Below, piece after piece: positions 23,914 through 34,202 of a stretch of 64,000 nucleotides of DNA. Each line of letters starts with the position of its first letter. Position 1 is the first letter of the stretch. The notes below the pieces were generated by a model. The model was not told where the DNA came from, searched no databases, and was given only the letters and a program-made list of their open reading frames with translations. The DNA is from Schistocephalus solidus (Eukaryota; Platyhelminthes; Cestoda; Diphyllobothriidea; Diphyllobothriidae). The position numbers were made by a program, and so were the translations under genes. The stretch lies in assembly GCA_017591395.1 (NCBI GenBank), contig WEDG01011418.1, forward strand, positions 44,452 to 108,451, read 5' to 3'.

Positions 23914-24156
23914 ATGGCTCAACTTATATTTATGCGACATTTTGAAAACTATCTCGTTTTGATCATTAGCGTAGTGTGCTGGCTGTTCATGTGTATCCTA
24001 CTTTTCCGCCTGCGTAGTCTTAAAGCCTTGCTCGACACATGGTCCTATCCGTTTGGTTTTAACTGGTTTTTGTGTGGCAGTCTCGCTGACACGCCTGCAA
24101 GGCCAAAAGCACCGCATGAATTTCTTGAATTGCCATATTCGCAGTACGAATACTAA
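23914..24156 (+). CDS. Candidate small single-pass membrane protein (weak)
   Basis: The open frame extends from 23809, but the best start is the ATG at 23914, which has A at -3 and G at +4. It gives 80 residues: MAQLIFMRHFENY, a hydrophobic segment LVLIISVVCWLFMCILLF at about residues 14-31, a basic RLRSLK flank, then an aromatic, Pro-rich tail ending ELPYSQYEY. The stop codon overlaps an AATAAA signal at 24155-24160. I do not recognise the family. Against it: chance frames of this length occur in 64 kb, and remnants of the same repeat flank it at 23690-23800 and 24195-24340, so it may lie in a transposon or be non-coding. It could also be a terminal exon. Confidence 0.3.
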   Translation: MAQLIFMRHFENYLVLIISVVCWLFMCILLFRLRSLKALLDTWSYPFGFNWFLCGSLADTPARPKAPHEFLELPYSQYEY

Positions 24157-24194
24157 ATAAAGTTCCAGTATATAGGTTTGGAGATTTTTTGCTG

Positions 24195-24340
24195 TTTTAG
24201 AGGAATATTGCCTGGGATTCAGCTCATTAGTGGGTCACCAAGCGGTCGTCATTTTCGTCATATAGCAACATAAACTCCACCAAACCCGTGCCCGGGTCTT
24301 AGCTAGTATATATGTTGGGAGTACGTTGAAGCAGTCAATA
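24195..24340 (-). repeat. Remnant of the hammerhead-bearing foldback repeat
   Basis: Corresponds to the 34330-34465 part of the foldback element. GGATTCAGCTCATTAGTGGG matches its spacer and GGTCTTAGCTAGTATATATG its right arm. On the minus strand the core block reads CUAAUGA, so the ribozyme core is mutated. Confidence 0.55.
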
Positions 24341-26545
24341 GTTACGTGCTACTACCTGCTTGCTAACAGAAAGGAATTTCGAACAGGTTTTCAACCAACG
24401 CACATACGTTTGTCGAATTCCGGACTACAGCTGAGAAATTTTGTGGCAAAAAATTTACTCCATGTTCACACACGAAGCTCTGAGGAAATATAAAAGTTTA
24501 TTGCAAAAGAAAGACTAAAATGGATTTTCTAAAGAGGAAAGGTTTCGATGTGGATGCTCAGTGGAACCTTCATCTAAGACCCCACACGTACGTGACAAAT
24601 TCTCGCAGCGTGGTCTCGCCGTGGTCTGCCTCACTCTCCCACCCCCACCTCTAAACGTACTGCCATGTCTGCCTTGCCTGGATCGCTTTACCACGGCCAC
24701 GAACGTGCTCGCACCCTCAATCTCCGTGCCACTGGAAACATGACACCAGGCACACAACGGGCAGACTATCACATTACCGGGAAGACAGAAACGGATACAC
24801 CAGTGGTAGCAGTGTATTTTTCGACTCTGCTGATCCCTGTTCACTGCTTACGGCTTCTCTTATCATCTAGTTAATTCAGCATCTGCCAATAATTAAACCA
24901 TTGGTTCCATCCGTGAAAATGGGAGATCATAAACAGGTGTGGATCAGGTATTTTACCAGTGAACCCTGAGGTATCTGACAGAAACCAGCAACAGATTTCA
25001 CGTTTTTGTTTCTATGATATGTCAGGGTTGATAAATGCGCTATATTAGCAGCAATTAGCCTGTCGTACACCAAACATATATTTAAGCTTGAATATTTAGG
25101 CTGACGGATATTTGTGTCAAACTCTTTGCAAGTTGACCTACGTGCGTACTTGCCGACTGAGGCCGCCTATCAACCAACATAGACCGATGGACACTGTTAC
25201 TTTGGGCTTTATCACCAAGGATTCCTAAAGCAGGATGTGCTTGACAGTACTAGGCTGACATATAAGGGTTAAGGCGTAGACAGCCGCTGTTACTGGCGTA
25301 TATGCCTTTTTATCCAGCTGAGCATATCTCGAAGGAATACTTTTCCCATAGACCACAAATATGTACGCTTGCATTGCACAGATGGGCTTACCAGTTACGA
25401 CCGACTGCCGGACATCGGTGCTAATTGCAACGTGTTATAAACGCCTGCCAGAATAGACCGCAATTGGCCGTTTCCTCAGTCAGCCCTCTTATTTATCGTT
25501 TTAGAATATTTTTTGCTAGCTTGTCCAATCAGTGATGCGGCATTTGGTGGCCCTAAAAACTGATGACGCAGTAGATGCGCTGGGTGACTGATCAAGCAAC
25601 GACAGGCGTCATTAGGGACGCGCACCCAAAATGACTGTCCTTTAGAAGGAGAGGGGTTGATGAACGCCAAGGCGCGGGGTCACGCAGATCCAGTCCCTTG
25701 CTTCCGATCCCGCATCTGGTCTTCCCGATTCCACGTTCACATCAGGAGCAGCAAATAAATGGGAAGAGAGTGAGGTAGATGGGGTCCAAGTTTTGTCTGC
25801 CTCTGCCCACACCATGCTGTGGGAAATTTTCGGAATCGATGGTTAAGCTATCAAGGTAGTAGCCTATTCGGGAAGTTCGCCTCCAGTGTTTTTATCACGC
25901 CTGCATTTGGGATCATAGATACCAGTGAGTGCCAATGTACAAAAAAATATTGTTCTGACTGCCGTGGAAAAAAGTTATCGAGTCATCCATTCTGTGTAGG
26001 ACCGTAGAAACTTCAGAGAACAATCATTGATATTTACAAAGACTGCGAGTTTGGCCTATATATCTTAAAATCGTACAAGCCCATTAGCGTCTTACGCTAA
26101 ATTTTGTGAAATTTCGGTAAGAAATCAAATGGAATGAAATTAATTTGTGTCATCCCATAAGAAAATTTATTTTTTGAAATAGCTGAAATGTATACTCCTA
26201 AAGGTAGGTTGGACAATCGCTGGAGCAAGGATTTTAATCGATATATATACCGATCATCAGTACGTCATATACCTTGTGCAGTGAGCTTAACACAAGTCAA
26301 ACAAGTGCATGACACTCACTGATGTGGTTAGGATCGCACTCGATCCCATTCGGTCCGCCCACCCGCCCGCCAGATAGCCACTGGCGATAAACGAACGTTG
26401 TTTCATAAGACACATACCACATATAATGCACACGTATGTTGCTAAAGGTGCAACAGGCAAGACGCAGACAGCGGTTTCACGGTTGTTACTGATCATTAGT
26501 ACGTCATATGCCTTGTGCACTGAGGTATATACAAGTCAAACAAGT
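24341..26545. other. No recognised gene or repeat
   Basis: No recognised coding or structural feature. The 109-codon minus-strand frame at 24515-24844 is low in hydrophobic order and has no motif I know. Confidence 0.45.
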
Positions 26546-26548
26546 CAA

Positions 26549-26569
26549 ATATATATATATATATATATC
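26549..26569. repeat. TA microsatellite (short)
   Basis: About ten TA units immediately before the PLE fragment that begins near 26575. Confidence 0.9.
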
Positions 26570-26574
26570 GTATG

Positions 26575-27450
26575 AATTGGAAGACAGACATCCCACGAAA
26601 TATCATTTGAAGCCAAGGTTCTTTGGGAAAGGTGAGAAACTTTTATTGAATAAATTTTCAACGCTGGTTCCCAAGGTCACTTTCAGACTTGAGATAATGT
26701 ATGCAAACAGTTAACATTTTAATTGTGCGGAAAAAGTGATATTCATTGGGTGATCACATGCCATTTGCGTCAGTCTAGATTGATCGGTTCTCTTCTCTTC
26801 CATTTTTTTTAAAGATTTTTATACATGGCATCTATCTTAATGGGCTGATTGATACATGAGTCATCGGAATGCGTGGCCTTTTTGGGAGGGGTAGACTCTG
26901 ACGATGCGAGTTTTGTCCCACATGGCTGTCTGCCTTGTAGCAAGGGTGTGTATGACCACTTGGGAAAGATGGTCATGCCTCTTGAACGCAATTCGGTGCT
27001 TGTGGATGCGTGTAGAGGCAGACTTCCCCGTTTGGTCACAATATACGGCATCTTGGGCATCGCACTGGATATTTCAGAAAATTTATTTTTATTAAGTTAG
27101 CTAACCCCAACCTTAGGGTGTACGGACTAAGTGCGTAAATTAGTCGCCAATTTATGCAACACTTTTATTTGGTGCTTCTGTAAGTCTCTTTCAACAAGTT
27201 CAGACATATTTCTAACGTAAGGAACGATTTGACTTGTATATTAGAGCACCTACTTGAAGCTACATATTTCCTTCTCTTTAGATTCCTGTTGTTTCATGCA
27301 CCGGCGTAAAAAAATAAGGGTTAACATTTTGGGAAAATAATTCAAACCGGTAAAAAATCTCGACTAGATAAACTTTTTTCATCAGATGTAGCTCAATGTA
27401 GCAGACCGTTGACAGTTCTCCTCTTGTGAGAATTTGAGCTTTTGCTCTCA
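26575..27450 (-). mobile_element. Penelope-like element fragment, family A
   Basis: Matches the better preserved family A copy at 31530-32210 along its length, including the 3' untranslated part with TTTTCAACGCTGGTTCCC. In a broken minus-strand frame the GIY-YIG endonuclease is visible as YCDQTGKSASTRIHKH at about 27040-26990. Upstream (27100-27450) the region linking RT and endonuclease is present but full of stops, with a CCTTAGGGTGTAC block shared with the other copies. Confidence 0.75.
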
Positions 27451-27484
27451 TAGTGTAGCATAACTTCCGCATAGGCAGCATGAG

Positions 27485-27640
27485 GTTACCGAAAGGAATT
27501 GAGGAGACTCGGATGACCATTTCCAGCATATTACCCGTCGCCAGCCCACTTTACTTAAAATAAGGGTTAAACAGCCTGAGATTCGAACCGAAAAGTCAAA
27601 ATACAAGCCTGCAATATTGCATAAGAAAATAAGCATCAAT
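27485..27640 (-). repeat. tRNA-derived SINE, diverged
   Basis: The tail block is recognisable (GACTCGGATGACCATTTCCAG followed by CATATTACC), and a B-box-like GATTCGAACC lies at 27580-27589. The copy is strongly diverged; the hammerhead-like core is not intact. Confidence 0.55.
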
Positions 27641-27839
27641 TCGTGACCACAAGTTACCTTGGGTTGTATAGAAACGATGTCATGCGAACAGTCATAAGAC
27701 CATCTTTATAGAAAATATGGCTAAGAATATAAGAAACAAGGTAAATTGAATTCGTACTTCAGTTTATCATATGGAAAAAAGATAACGGGCCAATTTAAAT
27801 AAACCTGCTATGTCCGGAGTGTGCTCTACGATCGGTTAA

Positions 27840-27990
27840 CGGGACATGCTCATCTGTTTGGCCTTTTGGGCTTAATCTTGAGTCCTCGTAGGCATTCGTG
27901 CAGTGACTAGGTGGAGCTTACCGACAAAAACAAAGGAGACTAGAATGGCCATTTCTGGCATATTAACCGTCTTCAACTAGCCAACCAGCC
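27840..27990 (-). repeat. SINE pieces: A block followed by tail block
   Basis: 27840-27905 resembles the A block (GACATGCTCATC, GAGTCCTCGTAGGCAT), and 27917-27990 is the tail block (ACCGACAAAAACAAAGGAGA, GGCCATTTCTGGC). No tRNA-like head lies between them, so two different copies meet here. Confidence 0.6.
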
Positions 27991-28815
27991 TAAATTAAAC
28001 TCATGCTTTTCCATATATGTTTCTCAAAACTGCAGTCATTGGTCATTGAGCATTAAGAAGTGCAACGTTCTGCCCTGTGATCCGTTGACCCGTTGTCCTG
28101 TATGTTTTATCGGGAATATTTATTAAATTAGAAAAAGCAGCACTTCTGATAAAATGTCATGATGAGGCAATGCTGTTCACGAAAGCATGGACATTTTTGA
28201 TTCACTTCAACATATTCCACTTGTAATGCTCTTGGAGATAAGACTCACTGCGCCTTGACGGACCGTGTCAGAGTGTTCCTATTGCAGCGAAATTCTCTCA
28301 AAACACGTGTCTTTAGGGGTGCCTAAGCAAGCAAGATCTTTCTTGCTAGAAAATGTATTTTTAAATGACGTCACGTGCGCATTTAGCAGCTGTTTTTACA
28401 CCTGTCAGAAAAAAATGCATACATCATCAATGACTCGCAATATGAGTGAAAAAGTACGTCTCAAAAAAATGATAAAAAGAAAATGAGTGGGTGGAAATTG
28501 TTTTGTAATCCTTAATTTCGAGGATTTCGAGAGAAGCTACAGACTCGGACCAACCGAGTAACATGCAAAATTAGCAAGCGGGGTTCACTGATTTCAACCG
28601 GACTTAAATTATCCTATTATCAGTTACCGGACGATCTCCCACTACCATTGTTCTGCAAATCTGATGATGAGTTTATCATATAAACATCAGAGGAAACACG
28701 AAGACTCAAATACCAACCGAGACTACAATTTCGGGATTAAAATAAAAGTTTCATAAAACTACCCTTATTAGGGGCAAGACAAGGAGTTATTCATTTGACC
28801 CACTTGTGAAAAACT

Positions 28816-28902
28816 CGGTGGCCTCGGTGGGATTCAAATCCACACCAGCAAAGGAAAGGCTTTAGTACACCCAACGCTCTAGTCAACTGAGCTACTAGGC
28901 CT
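28816..28902 (-). tRNA. tRNA-like sequence (tRNA pseudogene or SINE head)
   Basis: On the minus strand: a 7-bp acceptor stem with one mismatch (GGCCTAG with CGAGGCC), TAGCTCAGTTGACTAGAGCG as A box and D arm, and a T arm GTGGATTTGAATCCCAC with B-box GGATTTGAATCC, followed by ACC. The anticodon arm does not fold well and the region between the D and T arms is long, so a decoding tRNA is unlikely. A tRNA-derived retroposon head is the alternative. Confidence 0.45.
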
Positions 28903-28984
28903 GCAGCAGGAGCCATGAATTTAATCACACTTTTGAACTTAGAGTTATGTGCTCAGAACTTAATTCTTGGCTTTAAGTTCGAAA

Positions 28985-29115
28985 TTCCTAGGAACGCTCG
29001 GAGACCCACTGAGGAGCCAAACCGTTCGCAGTTGCCTCGTGCAGGGGAAATATCGGCGAAACACGTGTCTGGGCTCTTAGGTAGTACCCATGTCAGAAGT
29101 ACGCGGAAACCTCTC
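28985..29115 (+). repeat. Dispersed repeat carrying a hammerhead ribozyme motif
   Basis: Shares ordered blocks with the reverse complement of the foldback element at 34203-34501: GAACGCT, CCACTGAGGAGC, CGAAACACGTGTCTGGGCT and TAGTACCCATGTCAGAAGTA. It extends to about 29110. The element type is unknown. The foldback relative adjoins a PLE fragment, and PLE terminal repeats are known to carry hammerheads, so a PLE origin is a reasonable guess. Confidence 0.7.
29001..29076 (+). ncRNA. Type I hammerhead ribozyme motif
   Basis: All core positions fit. Stem I: GAGACCCA (29001-29008) pairs with UGGGCUC (29070-29076), with one bulged A. Core block CUGAGGA at 29009-29015 fits CUGANGA. Stem II closes with GCC (29016-29018) and GGC (29055-29057), with a 36-nt insert between. 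GAA at 29058-29060 precedes ACACGUGU (29061-29068), a palindromic minimal stem III. C at 29069 is the cleavage-site base in GUC. Short palindromic stem III is known from hammerheads of Penelope-like elements. Cleavage activity is untested. Confidence 0.7.
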
Positions 29116-29119
29116 TCCT

Positions 29120-30740
29120 ATAAAATGAAATGGGTCTTCTTACTGTGAAGACCCCCGAACGAATAGTTTTAGTGGTCCTAAGTTACTCCAAACCAACGGA
29201 TTAACGATTTTCCTTGAAAAGACTGCAGAATTGTAACCGTTTGCAGTTCTACTGGGGAATCCAGTATGACTGTGGGGATAAGGCTTCCTAAGTCTGATAA
29301 ACTTAATGAGCCTGCTGCAAGTAACAGTGAACTTTATTTCATTGGGAGGTAAAACAATTCTAAAAAACATACGGAATGCTAAAAAAATTGTATCGTTATC
29401 GGTCATGAACTCTCAGCTAAGGCACACACTCCATTTTAGCCTTTTAATCGGTCTAATGCTTTAGTTCACTCGACAGCGCGCGAGTCATTGCAGCAGAGGT
29501 TCCAATCTGTAGCTTGAAGTTGCACACTTAGAGGGCCCAAGAAAAATATTTTGTGCATTTTTTCTATAAAATATGGTAAATTTCATAAAGGCGCCAAATA
29601 TCAGTACGAAAAACGCCTACTACCTATGTAGCCTTTTTTTTCGGAGCGGGCATCCTGATAGACCTGAAATATTTGGGGATCATGCTGCAAATGATCAATA
29701 TTTCAACCCTACATAAGGAGTTTGTATAAATCGGAAAGATATTCGCGAATTTCGGTAGACCTTTCTCCTTTAAATGGGAAATCAACTGTAAGCGAGAAAC
29801 GATGAGTCATCAAATGAGAGGGGCTTCCGCGTGCCTTTAGAACACCTGCTTCGGAGCAGGGTATGTCCTTATAGTTCTGCTGATGTGCCTTCGCTGTTAG
29901 AAGCGTTGACACCTGTTGCCCGACAGCCGATGCTCATCAAAAAGTGATAGTTCCATTACCTCACCCCACTAAAAACGGCGAGGTTTTGGGTGACTTATTT
30001 CCGACCCCTTAGGTTTACCATAGCATCCCCATTGTCTCAGTGGAACATAGTTTACTTGCAGGGTTTTGAACATACGAAGGTTTCGCCTGTTCACAAACTT
30101 CAAATGGCCAGTTATAATGCAGACTTGTCACTTGGATATTTCCCTAATATCTCAATATAATGCCGTAAGGGAACGAAAGGGTTAGGCAACGGAAGCAAAG
30201 AGGAAGCAAATGGGTAAGGAAAATGACAAGCCATGCCCACGCGCAGTTTGACTTGATGACAAAGGATTTTTCGAATTTTAATCGGATATAATTATCTGAA
30301 AGTATCACATGGCGCTGCTGACAGAGCTATTACTCATCTTGATCGATTTATTTTCCAAGTTACTAAAGGATGCAGCGACGCGTGGGCGGTATGTCTGCGT
30401 TCTGTGCAGGTATTTTGCAGAAAACACGATGCCCCATCTGCTAGTGCTGAAATTTTTTGCAAGATACTTTCAAAATAAAACCCATTCCTCCCCCACCTAC
30501 AGTATCTTGACTAACTCGTGAAATGTCGAGATCAAAATTTGCGTTTTTGAATTGAATTGATGCGCAGAAATCTGCTTACTAATGAGGAGCTCACTTCAGC
30601 TCAGTTTATTTAAGGAAACATGGGGCCAAAAAGGGCCAAATCCAACGTTTCTTGTTAACTAGGAGTTTTGCTACGCTATTAAAAGCTACGCATCAAAATA
30701 TTTTGTTTCCACACATTGTGTTATAAGCAAACATTAACAT
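29120..30740. other. No recognised gene or repeat
   Basis: No recognisable gene. The longest frame here (29140-29406, minus) has 88 codons without motifs. Confidence 0.45.
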
Positions 30741-30744
30741 AAGC

Positions 30745-30920
30745 CAGAATCATTTCCAGCAATGGCCATTCCAGTCTCCCTTGTCTTTGCTGGTAATATC
30801 ATTCTGCCTATATCGCCAGTCACTCTGCGGCTGCTGGCGGGGCTCTAGAGTGAGCCCCAAGGCACAACGGGACAAGTGAGTCCTGTGACCGATCGGTGAG
30901 CGCCAAACTATCATCATATA
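30745..30920 (+). repeat. SINE pieces: tail block then A block
   Basis: 30745-30800 is the tail (CAATGGCCATTCCAGTCTCC, TTGTCTTTG) and 30818-30915 the A block on the same strand (GCTGCTGGCGGGGCTCTAG, GGCACAACGGGACAAGTGAG, GACCGATCGGTGAGCGCC). The order tail then A block is the junction expected between tandem SINE copies. Confidence 0.65.
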
Positions 30921-30963
30921 TATAACCTCGATTTTCCAATGGGCCTTCTTTCTTCCTTTATAT

Positions 30964-31320
30964 AGATATATGATAGTGTGTGGCTCACCGATCTACTTGA
31001 GGAACATACATATTCCGTTGTGCCCTGGAGCTCACATTAGAGCCCTCGCAGGCTGTCGCATAGCGACGTGAAGCGTATGATTTTTAAGTAGAACTGACAA
31101 AGACAAGGGAGACCGGAATGGCCATTTCTGGCTTAATAGCCATCATCAGCCAGTCATACCCAATCCCTAAGTATGGCCCTCTGGGATTCGAACTTAAAAA
31201 TCATATGCTTTACGTCACTATGCGACAGCCCGCGAGGGCTCTAATGTGAGCTCCAGGGCACAACGGAACATGCATGTTCCTCAAGCAGATTGCTGAGTCA
31301 CACGCTATAATCATATTCCA
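30964..31320. repeat. Palindromic arrangement of SINE A blocks
   Basis: The arm at 30964-31090 is repeated inverted at 31193-31320, at roughly 90% identity by eye, including the block GAGCTCACATTAGAGCCCTC and the inner ends TATGATTTTTAAG / CTTAAAAATCATA. The loop (31091-31192) is a minus-strand SINE tail. The palindrome would form a cruciform or a long hairpin RNA. Confidence 0.75.
31088..31205 (-). repeat. tRNA-derived SINE tail with hammerhead-like core
   Basis: Minus-strand SINE tail with the start of the tRNA-like B box (GGGATTCGAAC at 31183-31193, plus-strand text). At 31111-31155 the hammerhead-like fold is best preserved: GACUGG / CCGGUC stem I (one G-U), CUGAUGA, a perfect 5-bp stem II UGGCU / AGCCA with a 4-nt loop, GAAA, a palindromic stem III AUGGCCAU, and U at the cleavage position. 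Confidence 0.6.
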
Positions 31321-31505
31321 GATCGCAACCGACAAAACCACGAGCCCGTGGCCCAATGGTTGATCGTTTGACTCCATTAACAAAGGTTGCAGGTTCGAAT
31401 CCCAGTTGGTCCATACTTGGGATTGGGTATGACTGGCTGATGGCACCTAATAAGCCAGAAACGGCCATTCCAGTCTCCATTGTCTTTATCGGTTCTACTT
31501 AAAAC
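31208..31505 (+). repeat. tRNA-derived SINE, complete copy
   Basis: Order: A block (31208-31312), linker with ATCATATTCCAGATCGCAACC, tRNA-like head (about 31339-31412) with A-box-like GGCCCAATGG and B box GGTTCGAATCC at 31392-31402, and tail (31413-31505) ending TTGTCTTTATCGGTTCTAC. Internal RNA polymerase III boxes would drive transcription. In this copy the core block has changed to CUGAUGG, so the ribozyme-like core is not intact. Confidence 0.75.
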
Positions 31506-31529
31506 TATATATATATTGGAAAAAAGGCA

Positions 31530-32210
31530 TCCAAAGAAGTATAATTCGAAGCAAAGATGTTCATTGGGAAACAATGAGAAACTTTATTAGGTACATTTTC
31601 GACGCTGGTTCCCCAGGTCATCGCAGACGTGAAGTGAATGTGCGAAACCATTAAAATTTAAAATTGGCCAAAAAATCGATATTGCTTATGGTTGTCATTG
31701 AGGGATGATATTCCGTTTAGATTGGTTATCGCCTCTTCCAGCTTTCTTTCCGGTTGCCATACACAAGGGTCCAATTCGATGTGTCGGTTGTTGCATGAGT
31801 CATCTGAAAAAATGGCCTCCGAAAATTCTCGACCTTTCTTAGATGGACAGGAGGCAACAATGCGGGTTTTTTTCCAGGCAAATTTGTGTCCAGTTTCCAG
31901 CTTATGCATGGCAACTTGAGACAAGTGGTCTCGCCTCCTTACTGCCCATTGATGTTCATGTATGCGCGTGGTGGCTGACTTTCCTGTCTGACCACAATAC
32001 ACTGCATTGAAGCTGTTAAATGGAAACTTGTATACGACTTCTTTGTTATCGAAAAAGCTTACCCTATCCTTAGGGTGCACACGCTGATTTCGTAGTGTAG
32101 TCTTTGGTTTGTGTGCCACTTGGATTTGAAGTTTCTGCAGGCGCCTTTCAACGAGTTCAGACACGTTCTTGATGTACAGAAGTGTTCGCCAGTTCATTGA
32201 TTTGGGCACT
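31530..32210 (-). mobile_element. Penelope-like element, family A, 3' part with GIY-YIG endonuclease
   Basis: A 183-codon open frame (31658-32209, minus) encodes the link region (LLYIKNVSELVERRLQKL, VAHKPKTTLRNQ, HPKDRVSF) followed by a GIY-YIG-type domain with AVYCGQTGKSATTRIHEHQW, then HKLETGHKFAW. The usual Tyr-Ile-Gly is Tyr-Cys-Gly here. PLEs are retroelements coding for an RT joined to such a nuclease. The RT is missing because the copy is cut at about 32210, where an inverted copy of the same family starts. The 3' untranslated part runs to about 31530. Confidence 0.85.
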
Positions 32211-32930
32211 TGACCACAAGGAAGCTTATGCAGAAATTTTCCTGCATTACCAGAGCAAAAACCATGCTGCTCACAAGCGGAGTACTGTTAACACCTTACT
32301 CAATCGAGATGAAACGCACTGTTCTGATAATGAACTCTACCAGAACGAACTCAGTTATTTTTTTAAAACTATTTTGCAGAAATGGCTATCCAAGAGAATT
32401 CATACGTCGATGCATGAGACGACAGGAGTTAAACGAAAAAGAAAAAGACAAGGAACTAGATTGTTCTGGTCCAGTGCCCAAATCAATGAACTAGCGAACA
32501 CTTCTGTACATCAAGAACGTGTCTGAACTCGTTGAAAGGCACCTACAGAAACAGCAAATCCGAGTGGCACACAAACCAACGACTACACTACGAAATCAGT
32601 TTGTACACCCTAAGGATAGGGTAAGCTTTTTAGATAACAAAGAAGTCGTATACAAGTTTTCATTTAACAGCTTCAATGCAGTGTATTGTGGTCAGACAGG
32701 AAACTCAGCCACTACGCGCATACATGAACATCAATGGGCCGTAAAGAGGTGAGACCACTTGTCTCTAGTTATGCTGCATACGCTGGAACCTGGACACAAT
32801 TTGACTAGGACAAAACCCGCATTGTTGCCTCCTGTCCATCTAAGAAAGGCCGAGAATATTTGGAAGCCATTTTTTCAGATAACTCATGCATCAACCGACA
32901 CGTCGAATTGGACCCTGTGTATGGCAGCCT
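32211..32930 (+). mobile_element. Penelope-like element, family A, inverted neighbour
   Basis: On the plus strand the end of the RT and the GIY-YIG domain of the same family appear in three frames. AHKRSTVNTLLNRDETHC is followed after a frame change by RNGYPREFIRRCMRRQ, and after another by NVSELVERHLQK, HPKDRVSFLDNKEVVYKF and VYCGQTGNSATTRIHEHQ, where a stop follows. It stands head to head with the copy at 31530-32210. It is broken and inactive. Confidence 0.85.
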
Positions 32931-34020
32931 TTCGTTACTGTAGTAGCGATCATCTACGCAAAAAAGAACTCACTTACCTGTATCGGCTATTCCGACTCAA
33001 CGGATACCCAGTCAGTTTTTTGAAAAGCTGCCTCAGACACCAGAGGCAACCACAAACCTTCGGCTCTAATGGAGAACCCGGACCGCGTAAATTCTACTCC
33101 CTACCTTACATGCAGGGCATCTCCGAAGCGATCGCCCGACAATTAAACCGGTTTGGCATCTCCATTGCGCACAAAACGGCATCGTCCTTGCGCGCAACGC
33201 TATCCCGAGTAAAAAGACCCTGTACCCAAAGAGCAGCAAACTAATGTCATCTATCGCATTCCGTGTGCTAACTGCTCTTGCACTTATATTGGTCATACCG
33301 GCCGACGACTTGGGACGCGGATTACGGAACATAAACTAGCCATTTGTCGACGCGACCCTTTGTCACTCATCTTTGCGCATGCCCTTGAGTTCGACCATCG
33401 CTTCAATTGGGACGGAACCGAAGTTGTTGCAATGGCTAACAACAAACAGGCGCGTGAATTCCTCGAGGCGTGGCATTCTAACACGACCAGCATCAACCGC
33501 CATGTCGATCTGGACTCTCAATACGAAGGCCTGCGTGCCCGGCTCACTGATTTGCGCCCACAAACTAACCACAGCCGCTAATCTTTTTCTGGACCATGTA
33601 GAATCTCACTGTCTCGCCACCCCTCCCCTGACACGGCGAACAACATTTTGAAACGATAAACACCTCAAAAAGTCGATGCAATTACCTCTGTCCCCATCCC
33701 GCATCGTCGACCATTAAGTTTACCGTCTGCAGTCACATTTACTCGCCATCCCCCTTCGCCTCCGACACAGGGAACCCTAACAGCCCCCCTAACCGGCCCC
33801 AATCCAATCATGTACCCATTCCTCACACCCCAGTTGGTTGTCTGTCCTTGTCTGTCCTGTAGCACAAACTGGTCATCTGACCATTTCATTTCTCCTCTGT
33901 TCATTTCGTCTGACGACGGGTTGGTGTGACCAACTTGAAAATTCACGAGTACAACTCTATTTTCCGACGAGCCCTTTTTTCTTCACTATATCATCTCGGA
34001 ATGCACTCTACCTCAGCTAT
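32931..34020 (+). mobile_element. Penelope-like element, family B
   Basis: A different PLE family starts abruptly at 32931. It encodes YLYRLFRLNGYPVSFLKSC (end of RT), YSLPYMQGISEAIARQLNRF and AHKTASSLRATLSRVK; after a frame change near 33215 come NVIYRIPCANCSCTYIGHTG, RRLGTRITEHKLAI and REFLEAWHSN. This is a good GIY-YIG domain with YRIP and YIG. The coding part ends at 33579-33581 (TAA). 33600-34020 is the likely 3' untranslated region. Confidence 0.85.
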
Positions 34021-34021
34021 T

Positions 34022-34022
<1 letters not shown>

Positions 34023-34054
<32 letters not shown>
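34023..34054. repeat. TA microsatellite
   Basis: About 16 AT units directly after the family B PLE 3' region. Confidence 0.95.
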
Positions 34055-34055
<1 letters not shown>

Positions 34056-34202
34056 TGAAAAATTTGTGAAATTATTAAGTGCAGGACATGAAGTCAGGTG
34101 ATTCGGACATGACTTTTTAGGGTCAGGCCCGAAATTTCAATGAACATTTGGGTCGAAGACAATCAACCACTGTGGAATAACCACGTAATGCCCATTCTAC
34201 AA

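Noticed and set aside
28290..28315. AAAACACGUGUC resembling the hammerhead 3' half
   Set aside because: GAAA is lost and no CUGANGA block lies upstream.
28660..28700. CUGAUGA with a long hairpin and a later GAAA
   Set aside because: Three extra bases (GAG) lie between stem II and GAAA, and no stem I or III partners were found; not a hammerhead by the rules I used.
28816..28902. Functional tRNA gene
   Set aside because: The anticodon arm does not fold and the spacing between A and B boxes is too long, so it is kept only as tRNA-like.
33910..33952. CUGACGA with stem GUUGGU/ACCAAC and GAAA at the 3' end of PLE family B
   Set aside because: Core halves and stem II look right, but I find no stem III closing with UH and no stem I; at most a decayed motif.
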